From contig CALAOB010000135.1 in the NCBI GenBank assembly GCA_937927445.1, forward strand, positions 1 through 28,604: a stretch of 28,604 nucleotides of DNA, written 5' to 3'. Below the pieces are notes generated by a model that made no database searches, had not been told where the DNA came from, and was given only the letters and a program-made list of their open reading frames with translations. A program made the translations under genes and the position numbers. Position 1 is the first letter of the stretch; every line of letters begins with the position of its first letter. Positions 15,448 to 23,534 of this stretch are shown here, in pieces. This DNA is from an uncultured Oribacterium sp. (GTDB lineage: Bacteria > Bacillota > Clostridia > Lachnospirales > Lachnospiraceae).

Positions 15448-16340
15448 TCAAGACAGGCTTTGTGGCGCTCGTAGGGCGTCCGAATGTAGGAAAATCAACC
15501 TTGATGAATCACGTGATCGGCCAGAAGATCGCCATCACCTCGGAGAAGCCGCAGACGACCCGCGGCCGTATCCAGACGGTCTATGATGACGAACGCGGAC
15601 AGATCATCTTTCTCGATACCCCGGGCATCCATAAGGCAGCGAACAAGCTCGGTGAGTACATGGACCATGTGGCGGAGAAGACCCTCGAGGACGTCGATGT
15701 CATCGTCTGGCTCGTGGAGCCGACCACCTATATCGGGGCCGGCGAGCAGCACATCGCGGAGGTGATGAAGAAGTACGACAAGCCGAAGATCCTCGTGATC
15801 AATAAGATCGATACCCTGAAGGATCCGGCGGTCGAGCTGACGGCGGCCATCGAGAAGTATAAGGACCTCATGGACTTCACAGAGATCGTTCCGGTCTCGG
15901 CTGCGCGGGCCCGGAACATTGACGAGCTGAAGAAGGTGATCTTCCAGTACCTTCCGGAGGGGCCTCGTTACTATGACGAGGATACCGTGACCGACCAGAC
16001 GATGCGCGAGATCGCGGGTGAGCTGATCCGTGAGCAGGCACTCCGGAAGCTGAAGGATGAGGTGCCGCATGGCATCGCGGTGCTGATTGATGAGATGCAC
16101 CAGCGGAAGACCGGCATCTGGGACATCAAGGCGACCATCGTCTGCGAGCGGGATGCGCATAAGGGCATCATCATCGGAAAGGGCGGCGCAATGCTGAAGC
16201 GCATCGGCACCGGTGCCCGTATCCAGATCGAGCGCATGACGGAGGATAAGGTGAATCTCCAGCTCTTCGTCAAGGTACGAAAGGACTGGCGCGATTCGGA
16301 TACCTTCCTGAAGAACTACGGCTTTAAGGACGAGACCTGA
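15444..16340 (+). CDS. era: GTPase Era, 16S rRNA-binding ribosome assembly factor
   Basis: 298 residues. GTP-binding motifs: G1 GRPNVGKS (11-18), G3 DTPG (58-61), G4 NKID (120-123), G5 VSAA. The C-terminal KH domain has IIIGKGGAMLKRIG, which binds the 3' end of 16S rRNA. Era acts late in 30S assembly. The start codon overlaps the M16C stop by ATGA, and an agaggagc ribosome site lies within the M16C coding end. recO follows 5 nt later, the usual era-recO order of Firmicutes. Confidence 0.97.
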   Translation: MIKTGFVALVGRPNVGKSTLMNHVIGQKIAITSEKPQTTRGRIQTVYDDERGQIIFLDTPGIHKAANKLGEYMDHVAEKTLEDVDVIVWLVEPTTYIGAGEQHIAEVMKKYDKPKILVINKIDTLKDPAVELTAAIEKYKDLMDFTEIVPVSAARARNIDELKKVIFQYLPEGPRYYDEDTVTDQTMREIAGELIREQALRKLKDEVPHGIAVLIDEMHQRKTGIWDIKATIVCERDAHKGIIIGKGGAMLKRIGTGARIQIERMTEDKVNLQLFVKVRKDWRDSDTFLKNYGFKDET

Positions 16341-16345
16341 GTGCC

Positions 16346-16990
16346 ATGCAGGAGGAACTTGTTTTTCACGGGCTGGTGCTGAATTCGGCCTCGTCCCGTG
16401 ACTTTGATAAGCGGCTGAGCGTTCTCACGAAGGAGCAGGGAAAGATCACCGTCTGGGCATCGGGCGCGAAGAAGCCGGGCTCCCCGCTCATGGCGGCGAC
16501 ACGGAATTTCGTCTTCGGCGCGTTCAGCGTGACGAAGGGAAAGGCCGGCTATAATCTCCGCTCGGTGAAGGTGAACGAGTATTTCGAGGACATCGCCCTC
16601 GACCTGGTCAATGCCTGCTACGGCTCCTATCTGCTGGAGCTGGCAGAGCTCGTCGCCCAGGAGGGACTCCCGGCGGAGGAGCTGGTGAACCTCATCTATC
16701 TCTCGCTCCGGGCGATTCTGAAGGAGAGTATCCCGAACGAGCTGGTGCGGCGCATCTACGAGCTCCGGGTGCTCCTTTTAAACGGAGAGTACACAGAGCT
16801 TCCGCCGCTCGAGGCCTCCGATGCCTGCTGCTATGCCTGGCAGTATGTACTGGAGTCACCGCTTACGAAGCTCTACACCTTCACCCTGACCCCGGGCGTA
16901 CTCATCGAGTTCTCGCAGAACGTGGATCTCGTGCTCCGGGACGCGCTGCCATACCACTTCCGCTCGCTCGATATCCTGAAGGCGCTGTAA
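16346..16990 (+). CDS. recO: DNA repair protein RecO (short, no zinc finger)
   Basis: 214 residues; typical RecO is 240-255. The N-terminal OB fold is recognisable (GLVLNSASSRDFDKRLSVLT, KITVWASGAKKPGS as separate stretches), followed by the helical domain. RecO loads RecA with RecR in gap repair. The usual C-terminal CxxC...CxxC zinc-binding segment is degenerate: only an adjacent Cys-Cys pair (about 160) remains where it should start, and the protein is correspondingly short. The ATG at 16346 has no good ribosome site (aagga is 15 nt away), so coupling with era is likely. Placement between era and the glycyl-tRNA synthetase gene matches Bacillus. Confidence 0.9.
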   Translation: MQEELVFHGLVLNSASSRDFDKRLSVLTKEQGKITVWASGAKKPGSPLMAATRNFVFGAFSVTKGKAGYNLRSVKVNEYFEDIALDLVNACYGSYLLELAELVAQEGLPAEELVNLIYLSLRAILKESIPNELVRRIYELRVLLLNGEYTELPPLEASDACCYAWQYVLESPLTKLYTFTLTPGVLIEFSQNVDLVLRDALPYHFRSLDILKAL

Positions 16991-17008
16991 ACAGACCGGT
17001 TTCCGGGT

Positions 17009-17056
17009 CCCCTGCCTGTTTGTACGGGCGCAAAAACAGGTGGGGGCTGGATTTTT
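17009..17056 (+). terminator. Hairpin with T-run after recO
   Basis: A 13-bp stem with two G-U pairs: cccctgcctgttt (17009-17021) against aaacaggtggggg (17034-17046), 12-nt loop, then ctggattttt. The T-run is offset by 5 nt from the stem, so it is a weaker match than others in the window. It lies 19 nt after the recO stop and would end the long mtaB-recO direction run. Confidence 0.6.
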
Positions 17057-17152
17057 CAGCGCGCGCGATGTATAGTTTGAAAAAGCGCCCATCGGGCGCA
17101 GTACAGATTCACTTTATTCTTGGTCGCACTCCGGCGACAGAAAGAGGAAAAC
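17057..17152 (+). promoter_or_regulatory. Leader and probable promoter region of the glycyl-tRNA synthetase gene
   Basis: Contains tatagt (17071-17076), ttgaaa (17077-17082), a perfect 15-nt inverted repeat gcgcccatcgggcgc (17086-17100) and a good ribosome site agaggaaaac. No -35/-10 pair with 16-18 nt spacing is convincing. There is no T-box: the conserved tggnaccgcg-type sequence and a specifier-loop domain are missing, and the space is too short. Confidence 0.4.
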
Positions 17153-18547
17153 ATGCCAAAGAATTACACCATGGACACCATCGTTTCTCTTGCGAAGTCA
17201 AGAGGTTTTGTTTATCCGGGTTCCGAGATCTACGGTGGTCTCGCAAATACCTGGGACTACGGCAATCTCGGCGTTGAGTTAAAGAACAACGTAAAGAGAG
17301 CCTGGTGGAAGAAGTTTATCCAGGAGTCCAAATATAACGTCGGTATCGACTGCGCGATCCTGATGAACCCGCAGACCTGGGTCGCATCCGGTCATCTCGC
17401 ATCCTTCTCGGATCCGCTGATGGACTGTAAGGAGTGCCACGAGCGTTTCCGTGCCGATAAGCTGATCGAGGATTTCGCAGAGGCGCACGGCATCGATATC
17501 GGTGGTTCTGCCGATGCGATGTCGAAGGAAGAGATGGAAGCCTTCATCGAGGAGCATCAGGTTCCGTGTCCTACCTGCGGTAAGCACAATTTCACCGGTA
17601 TCCGTCAGTTCAACCTCATGTTCAAGACCTTCCAGGGTGTCACCGAGGATGCGAAGAACGCGGTTTATCTCCGTCCGGAGACCGCACAGGGTATCTTCGT
17701 AAACTTCAAGAACGTACAGCGTTCTTCCCGTAAGAAGCTTCCGTTCGGTATCGGTCAGATCGGTAAGTCCTTCCGTAACGAGATCACACCGGGTAACTTC
17801 ACCTTCCGTACGAGAGAGTTCGAGCAGATGGAGCTCGAGTTCTTCTGTAAGCCGGATACGGACCTCGAGTGGTTCGCATACTGGAAGCAGTTCTGCCTTG
17901 ACTGGCTGCTTTCTCTCGGTATTCCGAAGGATATGCTTCGTGCCAGAGATCACTCTCCGGAGGAGCTCTGCTTCTATTCAAAGGCAACCACCGATATCGA
18001 GTTTACCTTCCCGTTTGGCTGGGGCGAGCTCTGGGGTATCGCGGACAGAACCGACTACGATCTCGGACAGCATGAGAAGACCTCTGGTCAGGATATGACT
18101 TACTTCGACGAGGAGACCAACACACACTACATCCCGTATGTTGTTGAGCCGTCCCTCGGTGCAGATCGTGTAACGCTGGCGTTCCTCTGCGCAGCATATG
18201 ATGTGGAGGAGCTCGAGGGTGGCGATGAGCGTACCGTTCTTCGCTTCCATCCGGCCATCGCACCGGTCAAGGTAGGTATCCTTCCGCTTTCGAAGAAGCT
18301 GGCAGAGCCGGCACAGGCTATCCATGATGAGCTTGCGAAGTACTGGAATGTCGAGTACGACGACCGTGGAAACATCGGTAAGCGTTACAGAAGACAGGAC
18401 GAGATCGGTACTCCGTACTGCGTAACCTATGACTTCGATTCAGAGACGGATCACTGTGTCACCATCCGTGAGCGTGATTCCATGGCACAGGAGCGTATTC
18501 CGATCGATCAGCTGAAGAGCTACTTCGAGGAGAAGCTCGCATTCTAA
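17153..18547 (+). CDS. glyS: Glycine--tRNA ligase, homodimeric (alpha2) type
   Basis: 464 residues. Class II aminoacyl-tRNA synthetase that charges tRNA-Gly. The N-terminus (SLAKSRGFVYPGSEIYGG) and the class II motif 2 region (FRNEITPGNFTFRTREFEQ) identify the eukaryote/archaea-like single-chain GlyRS, not the bacterial GlyQ/GlyS alpha-beta form. A CxxC...CxxC pair (DCKECHERF, CPTCGKH) sits in the insertion domain. The C-terminal anticodon-binding domain starts near APVKVGILPLSKK. ATG 17153 was preferred over an upstream in-frame TTG at 17120 because it has an agaggaaaac ribosome site and the family N-terminus. Codons are strongly biased to GGT, CGT and AGA, as expected for high expression and unlike recO and era upstream. 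Confidence 0.96.
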   Translation: MPKNYTMDTIVSLAKSRGFVYPGSEIYGGLANTWDYGNLGVELKNNVKRAWWKKFIQESKYNVGIDCAILMNPQTWVASGHLASFSDPLMDCKECHERFRADKLIEDFAEAHGIDIGGSADAMSKEEMEAFIEEHQVPCPTCGKHNFTGIRQFNLMFKTFQGVTEDAKNAVYLRPETAQGIFVNFKNVQRSSRKKLPFGIGQIGKSFRNEITPGNFTFRTREFEQMELEFFCKPDTDLEWFAYWKQFCLDWLLSLGIPKDMLRARDHSPEELCFYSKATTDIEFTFPFGWGELWGIADRTDYDLGQHEKTSGQDMTYFDEETNTHYIPYVVEPSLGADRVTLAFLCAAYDVEELEGGDERTVLRFHPAIAPVKVGILPLSKKLAEPAQAIHDELAKYWNVEYDDRGNIGKRYRRQDEIGTPYCVTYDFDSETDHCVTIRERDSMAQERIPIDQLKSYFEEKLAF

Positions 18548-18568
18548 GTCGGCATAATGAGTTTTATA

Positions 18569-18598
18569 AAAGGCCCATCCCGTTCGGGATGGGCCTTT
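18569..18598 (+). terminator. Intrinsic terminator after glyS
   Basis: Perfect 13-bp stem aaaggcccatccc / gggatgggccttt around gttc. The T-run is only three, so efficiency is uncertain, but the stem is strong and it lies 21 nt after the stop. Confidence 0.8.
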
Positions 18599-18643
18599 CG
18601 CATAGTCAGCGCCCGGAGGGGCGGCAAGCGACCGGAAAGTGAA

Positions 18644-18675
18644 TTCACAAATTCGTAACATATGGAAATTATAAT
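18644..18675 (+). promoter_or_regulatory. Possible promoter of the histidine kinase operon
   Basis: A perfect TATAAT at 18670-18675; the nearest -35-like box is ttcaca (18644-18649), but the spacing of 20 nt is long. A second -10-like box tacaat (18685-18690) lies downstream. Assignment is tentative. Confidence 0.4.
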
Positions 18676-18720
18676 GTTATTCTGTACAATAGAAGAAGAT
18701 TGAGATAGGAAAGGATGTTT

Positions 18721-19767
18721 ATGAAGCATATCGGATTAATGGGGCGCGTGGGCGTCAGCTTTCTCATCAGTACGGTCCTTCCGCTGGCGCTGATGTTTCT
18801 GATGTTCCGCGGATACATCACGATGAGCACGAATATGGCGATCCTGATTCTGGCCGGCCTTTTTCTGATCTGCTGGATCTATATGGGCATCGTGCGTCCG
18901 GTCGATGAGCTGAAGGCGGCGGCGAAGCGTATCGAGTCCGGTGATCTCGATTTTACGCTGGAGGCGGAAACGAATGATGAGTTCGGTGAGCTGATGCAGG
19001 CCTTCGATGAGATGCGGATCCGTCTCAAGGAAACCCAGGAGGAGAAGATACGAAACGATACAGCCAACCGTGAGCTGGTCACCAACATTGCCCATGACCT
19101 GAAGACGCCGCTGACAGCGATCAAGGGCTACAGCGAGGGGCTGCTCGATGGGGTCGCCAGCAGTCCGGAGATGCAGCGGAAGTACATCCGGACCATCAAT
19201 AACAAGGCGGCGGAGATGGACCGGCTGATCGATGAGCTTCGCTACTATGTAAAGGTCGAATCGGATAAGATCCCGTATGATTTTCAGCATATATGCGTGA
19301 AGGATTATTTTTCGGACTGCGCAGAGGAGATCGGCCTCGATATGGATTCGCAGGGAATCCACTTCCACTATCATAATGCGATCGATCCGGAGGTGGAGAT
19401 GATCGCGGATCCGGAGCAGCTCCGGAAGGTGATCAGCAACATCATTTCGAATTCCGTGAAGTATATGGATAAGGAAGAAAAGGAGATCGAGCTGACGCTG
19501 GAGGATGCCGGTGATTTCATTCAGGTGAATCTCCGGGATAACGGAAAGGGCATCTCCCGCTCGGATCTGCCGTATATTTTCCAGCGCTTCTTCCGTGCGG
19601 ACAGCGCGCGTAATTCGATGAAGGGAGGATCCGGGATCGGCCTTTCCATCGTGAAGAAAATTATAGAGGACAGTGGCGGACGAATCTGGGCGAGCTCAAA
19701 GGAGGGCGAGGAAACCACGATTCACTTCGTTTTACGTAAATACATCAGGAGCCCGAAGGAGGTATAA
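18721..19767 (+). CDS. Sensor histidine kinase with minimal extracytoplasmic loop
   Basis: 348 residues. Two membrane segments (about 12-30 and 40-58) joined by a loop of roughly ten residues, then a HAMP linker (58-110), the H-box with H125 in NIAHDLKTPLTAIKGY, N-box N244 in SNIISNSVKY, G1 DNGKG (273-277), F-box and G2 GGSGIGLS (302-309). Such a short outer loop means it senses the membrane or a partner protein rather than a soluble ligand. I chose ATG 18721 over ATG 18715 because aggaaagg then sits 6-7 nt upstream. It is followed 3 nt later by its regulator. The stimulus and target genes are not evident from the context. Confidence 0.93.
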   Translation: MKHIGLMGRVGVSFLISTVLPLALMFLMFRGYITMSTNMAILILAGLFLICWIYMGIVRPVDELKAAAKRIESGDLDFTLEAETNDEFGELMQAFDEMRIRLKETQEEKIRNDTANRELVTNIAHDLKTPLTAIKGYSEGLLDGVASSPEMQRKYIRTINNKAAEMDRLIDELRYYVKVESDKIPYDFQHICVKDYFSDCAEEIGLDMDSQGIHFHYHNAIDPEVEMIADPEQLRKVISNIISNSVKYMDKEEKEIELTLEDAGDFIQVNLRDNGKGISRSDLPYIFQRFFRADSARNSMKGGSGIGLSIVKKIIEDSGGRIWASSKEGEETTIHFVLRKYIRSPKEV

Positions 19768-19770
19768 GTC

Positions 19771-20472
19771 ATGGATGAGGATAAGAAGAAAATACTGATT
19801 ATAGAGGATGAGGAGTCGATTGCGGAGCTGGAGAGGGATTATCTCGAGATTTCCGGCTTTCAGGTCGACATCGCGTCGGATGGAAATACCGGTCTTCAGA
19901 AGGCGCTGGAGGGAGAGTATTCCCTGATCATCCTGGATCTGATGCTGCCGGGGAAGGATGGCTTCCAGGTCTGCAAGGAGATCCGGGAGGTGAAGGATAT
20001 TCCGATCATCATCGTTTCGGCGCGGAAGGATGACATCGACAAGATCCGTGGCCTGGGGCTCGGCGCAGATGACTATGTGACGAAGCCGTTTTCTGCATCG
20101 GAGATGGTGGCACGTGTGAAGGCCCACATGGCGCGGTACACACGTCTCGTCAACAGCAGCCGCGAGGAGACCGGGGTCCTCGATATCCACGGGCTGAAGA
20201 TCGATCCGGATGCCCGGCGGGTATTCGTGAACGGCGAGGAGCGGACCTTTACGACGAAGGAGTTCGATCTTCTCTACTTCCTCGCGTCGCATCCGAATCA
20301 TGTCTACACGAAGGCCGAGCTCTTCAAGGAGATCTGGAAGATGGATTCGGTCGGTGATATCGCGACCGTCACGGTGCATATCAAGAAGATCCGCGAGAAG
20401 ATCGAGATGGATTCCACGAAGCCACAGTATATCGAAACCATCTGGGGTGTCGGGTACCGCTTCAGAGTCTGA
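19771..20472 (+). CDS. OmpR/PhoB-type response regulator
   Basis: 233 residues. Receiver domain with the acidic pair E12/D13 (LIIEDEES), phosphoacceptor D56 (ILDLMLPGKDG), switch T/S in IIVSARKD and K105 in DDYVTKPFS. The C-terminal winged helix (about 135-233) ends WGVGYRFRV, typical of the OmpR family. The ggaggtataagtc ribosome site overlaps the kinase stop, so translation is coupled. Regulator after kinase is the less common order for OmpR pairs. Its partner is surely the adjacent kinase; the regulon is unknown. Confidence 0.95.
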   Translation: MDEDKKKILIIEDEESIAELERDYLEISGFQVDIASDGNTGLQKALEGEYSLIILDLMLPGKDGFQVCKEIREVKDIPIIIVSARKDDIDKIRGLGLGADDYVTKPFSASEMVARVKAHMARYTRLVNSSREETGVLDIHGLKIDPDARRVFVNGEERTFTTKEFDLLYFLASHPNHVYTKAELFKEIWKMDSVGDIATVTVHIKKIREKIEMDSTKPQYIETIWGVGYRFRV

Positions 20473-20545
20473 GGCCGGTGAAAAGTTGAAACGGGTTAAC
20501 TGGTTTACTGAAAAATAACGCCGGATGCGGACGAAAACAGCTGCG

Positions 20546-20597
20546 AAAAAAGCCTTTGAAATTCTTTGATTTACCATGGAATTTCTTAGGCTTTTTT
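20546..20597. terminator. Intrinsic terminator after the two-component genes
   Basis: Arms aaaaaagcct and aggctttttt with an inner gaaattc / gaatttc pairing, separated by two mispaired T positions. A-run and T-run of six make it symmetrical. Confidence 0.85.
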
Positions 20598-20616
20598 GTG
20601 TGAAAAAAATAAATCG

Positions 20617-20636
20617 AAATGTAAACGTTTACATTT
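20617..20636. promoter_or_regulatory. Perfect 20-bp palindrome, catabolite response element (cre)-like operator
   Basis: The core TGTAAACGTTTACA with its flanks forms a perfect 20-bp palindrome. It fits the Bacillus cre consensus WTGNAANCGNWNNCW at every defined position, so the likely binder is CcpA or another LacI-family protein. Its centre is about 56 nt upstream of the predicted ppdK transcription start, above the -35 box. At B. subtilis promoters, cre sites in that position are often activating, but repression is possible. The assignment to CcpA is inference. Confidence 0.75.
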
Positions 20637-20647
20637 CCTGTTCAGCC

Positions 20648-20676
20648 TTTACTAACAATTTTTCCTAAAGTATAAT
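20648..20676 (+). promoter_or_regulatory. ppdK promoter
   Basis: TTTACT (20648-20653), 17-nt spacer, TATAAT (20671-20676). Transcription would start near 20683, giving a leader of about 120 nt that contains a terminator hairpin (20735-20760). Confidence 0.75.
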
Positions 20677-20734
20677 TCGGATAGTGATTTTTCCTCGACA
20701 TGGGTTAAATCTTGTGAGCTGTTTTGTAGAGATC

Positions 20735-20760
20735 GCCGTCCATGTGTACGGCCTTTTTTT
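20735..20760 (+). terminator. Terminator inside the ppdK leader (possible attenuator or sRNA end)
   Basis: gccgt / acggc stem (20735-20739 and 20748-20752) with an 8-nt loop, followed by C and seven T. It lies between the ppdK promoter and its ribosome site (aggagg near 20791-20796). Upstream, ctc-g-aca (20694-20700) can pair with tgtgag (20713-20718), and acatgg (20698-20703) can instead pair with ccatgt (20740-20745) in the terminator loop. These two pairings exclude each other, which is what an attenuator would need. I do not recognise a known riboswitch class. Confidence 0.65.
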
Positions 20761-20803
20761 ACGGATGCGCTCATCAACATACATAGGATTAGGAGGATAA
20801 GCG

Positions 20804-23437
20804 ATGGCTAAGAAATGGGTTTACTTGTTCACGGAGGGTAACGCAGACATGCGTGAGCTTCTGGGTGGTAAGGGCGCAAACCTTGCAGAGATGACCAATA
20901 TCGGTCTCCCGGTTCCACAGGGTTTCACCATCACGACAGAGGCCTGCACACAGTACTACGAGGACGGTCGTGAGATCAATGCGGAGATCATGGGTCAGAT
21001 CGACGAGCATATCGAGAAGATGGAGGAGATTACCGGTAAGAAGTTCGGTGATCACGAGAATCCGCTTCTGGTATCTGTACGTTCCGGTGCGCGTGCTTCC
21101 ATGCCAGGTATGATGGACACCATTCTGAACCTTGGTCTTAACGAGGACGTTGTAAAGGTTCTTTCTGAGAAGTCCGGTAACCCACGTTGGGCCTGGGATT
21201 CCTACAGAAGATTTATTCAGATGTACTCAGATGTCGTTATGGAAGTTTCCAAGAGCGAGTTTGAGAAGCTGATCGATAAGAAGAAGGAAGAGAAGGGCGT
21301 AAAGCTCGATGTCGAGCTGAGCGCAGAGGATCTTCATGATCTTGCAGAGCAGTTCAAGGCGAAGTATAAGGAAGCACTCGGTGAGGACTTCCCGGCAGAC
21401 CCGAAGGCACAGCTCTATGGCGCAATCAAGGCCGTATTCCGTTCATGGGATAACCCACGTGCAAACGTTTATCGTCGTGACAACGATATCCCTTATTCCT
21501 GGGGTACCGCTGTAAACGTACAGTCCATGGCATTCGGTAACATGGGTGATGACTGTGGTACCGGTGTAGCCTTCACGAGAGATCCGGCTACCGGTGCAAA
21601 GGGCCTCTTCGGTGAGTTCCTTACGAACGCACAGGGCGAGGACGTCGTAGCAGGTGTTCGTACACCGATGCACATCCAGGAGATGGAGCAGAAGTTCCCG
21701 GAGGCATTCGCAGAGTTCACGAAGGTATGCGAGACCCTCGAGAAGCATTATAGAGATATGCAGGATATGGAGTTCACCGTTGAGCACGGTAAGCTGTACA
21801 TGCTGCAGACCAGAAATGGTAAGAGAACCGCACAGGCTGCGCTGAAGATCGCCTGCGACCTCGTAGATGAGGGCATGAGAAGCGAGAAGGAAGCCGTTGC
21901 GATGATCGATCCGCGTAACCTCGATACACTCCTTCACCCGCAGTTCGATAAGGATGCGCTGAAGTCAGCGGTTCCGATGGGTAAGGGCCTCGGTGCTTCC
22001 CCGGGAGCTGCATGTGGTAAGGTTGTCTTCACTGCAGAGGATGCAGAGGCGTGGAACGCACGTGGCGAGAAGGTCATCCTCGTTCGTCTTGAGACTTCCC
22101 CAGAGGATATCACAGGAATGAAGTCTTCCGAGGGTATCCTGACCGTTCGTGGCGGTATGACCAGCCATGCAGCCGTTGTTGCCCGTGGTATGGGTGAGTG
22201 TTGCGTATCCGGCTGCGGTGATATCGTGATGGATGAGGAGAACAAGAAGTTCACACTCGGCGGAAAGACCATCAAGGAGGGTGATTTCATCTCTATCGAT
22301 GGTACCACCGGTAACATCTACGAGGGTAAGATCGCTACGGTAGATGCTCAGATTTCCGGCGACTTCGGTCGTATCATGGGCTGGGCGGACAAGTATAGAA
22401 AGCTCGGCGTAAGAACCAACGCGGATACACCACACGATGCTGCAAAGGCACGTGAGCTTGGTGCGGAGGGTATCGGTCTCTGCCGTACAGAGCACATGTT
22501 CTTCGATCCGGAGAGAATCGAAGCATTCCGTGAGATGATCTGCTCCGATACAGTAGAAGAGCGTGAGAAGGCACTCGAGAAGATCGAGCCGTATCAGCAG
22601 GATGACTTCAGACAGCTCTTCGAGGCGATGGAAGGCAATCCTGTTACCATTCGTTTCCTGGATCCGCCTCTTCACGAGTTCGTTCCGACCACGGAGCCAG
22701 AGATCAAGGCACTTGCCGAGAAGATGGGCAAGACCGTAGAGCAGATCAAGGCCATCATTACCGGTCTCCACGAGTTCAACCCGATGATGGGTCACAGAGG
22801 ATGCCGTCTGACCGTCACCTATCCTGAGATCGCAGTTATGCAGACCCAGGCCATCATCCGTGCAGCCATCGAGGTGAAGAATGCACATGCTGACTGGAAC
22901 CTTGTTCCGGAGATCATGATTCCGCTCGTTGGTGAGGTGAAGGAGTTCAAGTTCGTTAAGGATATCGTTGTCAAGACAGCGGATGAGGAGATCGCAAAGG
23001 CTGGTGTCGAGCTCAAGTATGAGGTTGGTACCATGATCGAGATCCCGAGAGCTGCTCTTACAGCTGACGAGATCGCTGCAGAGGCTGATTTCTTCTGCTT
23101 CGGTACAAACGATCTTACACAGATGACCTTCGGCTTCTCACGTGATGATGCCGGTAAGTTCCTGAACAGCTACTATGACACCAAGATCTACGAGCAGGAT
23201 CCGTTCGCAAAGCTCGATCAGAAGGGTGTTGGTAAGCTCATGGATATGACCCTGAAGCTTGGAAAGCCTGTAAATCCGAAGCTCCACTGCGGTATCTGCG
23301 GTGAGCACGGCGGCGATCCTTCTTCTGTAGAGTTCTGCCACAACATCGGCCTCGACTATGTATCCTGCTCACCGTTCCGTGTACCGGTAGCAAGACTTGC
23401 AGCAGCACAGGCTGAGATCAACAATCCGAGAAAGTGA
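20804..23437 (+). CDS. ppdK: Pyruvate, phosphate dikinase
   Basis: 877 residues, close to the 874 of Clostridium symbiosum. It interconverts pyruvate, ATP and phosphate with PEP, AMP and PPi. The N-terminal ATP-grasp domain starts WVYLFTEGNADMRELLGGKGANLAEMT when read in pieces; the central swivelling domain has catalytic H455 in GGMTSHAAVVARG, with the regulatory T453 beside it; the C-terminal PEP/pyruvate barrel has the catalytic Cys near 832 in LHCGICGEHGG. The ribosome site taggaggataagcg is strong. The gene is rich in GGT, CGT and AGA codons, as expected for an abundant enzyme. In anaerobic clostridia it serves glycolysis or gluconeogenesis with PPi. Control appears to involve the cre-like operator and the leader hairpin. 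Confidence 0.97.
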   Translation: MAKKWVYLFTEGNADMRELLGGKGANLAEMTNIGLPVPQGFTITTEACTQYYEDGREINAEIMGQIDEHIEKMEEITGKKFGDHENPLLVSVRSGARASMPGMMDTILNLGLNEDVVKVLSEKSGNPRWAWDSYRRFIQMYSDVVMEVSKSEFEKLIDKKKEEKGVKLDVELSAEDLHDLAEQFKAKYKEALGEDFPADPKAQLYGAIKAVFRSWDNPRANVYRRDNDIPYSWGTAVNVQSMAFGNMGDDCGTGVAFTRDPATGAKGLFGEFLTNAQGEDVVAGVRTPMHIQEMEQKFPEAFAEFTKVCETLEKHYRDMQDMEFTVEHGKLYMLQTRNGKRTAQAALKIACDLVDEGMRSEKEAVAMIDPRNLDTLLHPQFDKDALKSAVPMGKGLGASPGAACGKVVFTAEDAEAWNARGEKVILVRLETSPEDITGMKSSEGILTVRGGMTSHAAVVARGMGECCVSGCGDIVMDEENKKFTLGGKTIKEGDFISIDGTTGNIYEGKIATVDAQISGDFGRIMGWADKYRKLGVRTNADTPHDAAKARELGAEGIGLCRTEHMFFDPERIEAFREMICSDTVEEREKALEKIEPYQQDDFRQLFEAMEGNPVTIRFLDPPLHEFVPTTEPEIKALAEKMGKTVEQIKAIITGLHEFNPMMGHRGCRLTVTYPEIAVMQTQAIIRAAIEVKNAHADWNLVPEIMIPLVGEVKEFKFVKDIVVKTADEEIAKAGVELKYEVGTMIEIPRAALTADEIAAEADFFCFGTNDLTQMTFGFSRDDAGKFLNSYYDTKIYEQDPFAKLDQKGVGKLMDMTLKLGKPVNPKLHCGICGEHGGDPSSVEFCHNIGLDYVSCSPFRVPVARLAAAQAEINNPRK

Positions 23438-23476
23438 TTTCTGAGCATTGTGGATTAAATAAGTGATGTATGATGG

Positions 23477-23528
23477 GGCTGTCGCACGACCAGATTGAAA
23501 AATCTGGTTGTGCGGCAGCTTTCCTTTT
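23477..23528 (+). terminator. Long terminator hairpin after ppdK
   Basis: A 19-bp stem with two G-U pairs, gctgtcgcacgaccagatt (23478-23496) against aatctggttgtgcggcagc (23501-23519), loop gaaa, then tttccttttag. Similar ggggctgtcgca hairpins occur as terminators in many clostridia. Confidence 0.85.
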
Positions 23529-23534
23529 AGAATC

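Noticed and set aside
17071..17105. A canonical promoter for glyS using tatagt or ttgaaa
   Set aside because: Neither box has a partner at 16-18 nt spacing; listed only as a low-confidence region.
16991..17152. T-box riboswitch in front of glyS
   Set aside because: The conserved T-box sequence and specifier-loop structure are absent and the space is too short.
17120..17152. Upstream TTG start for glycyl-tRNA synthetase
   Set aside because: Would add 11 residues with no ribosome site in front; ATG 17153 has a good site and the family N-terminus.
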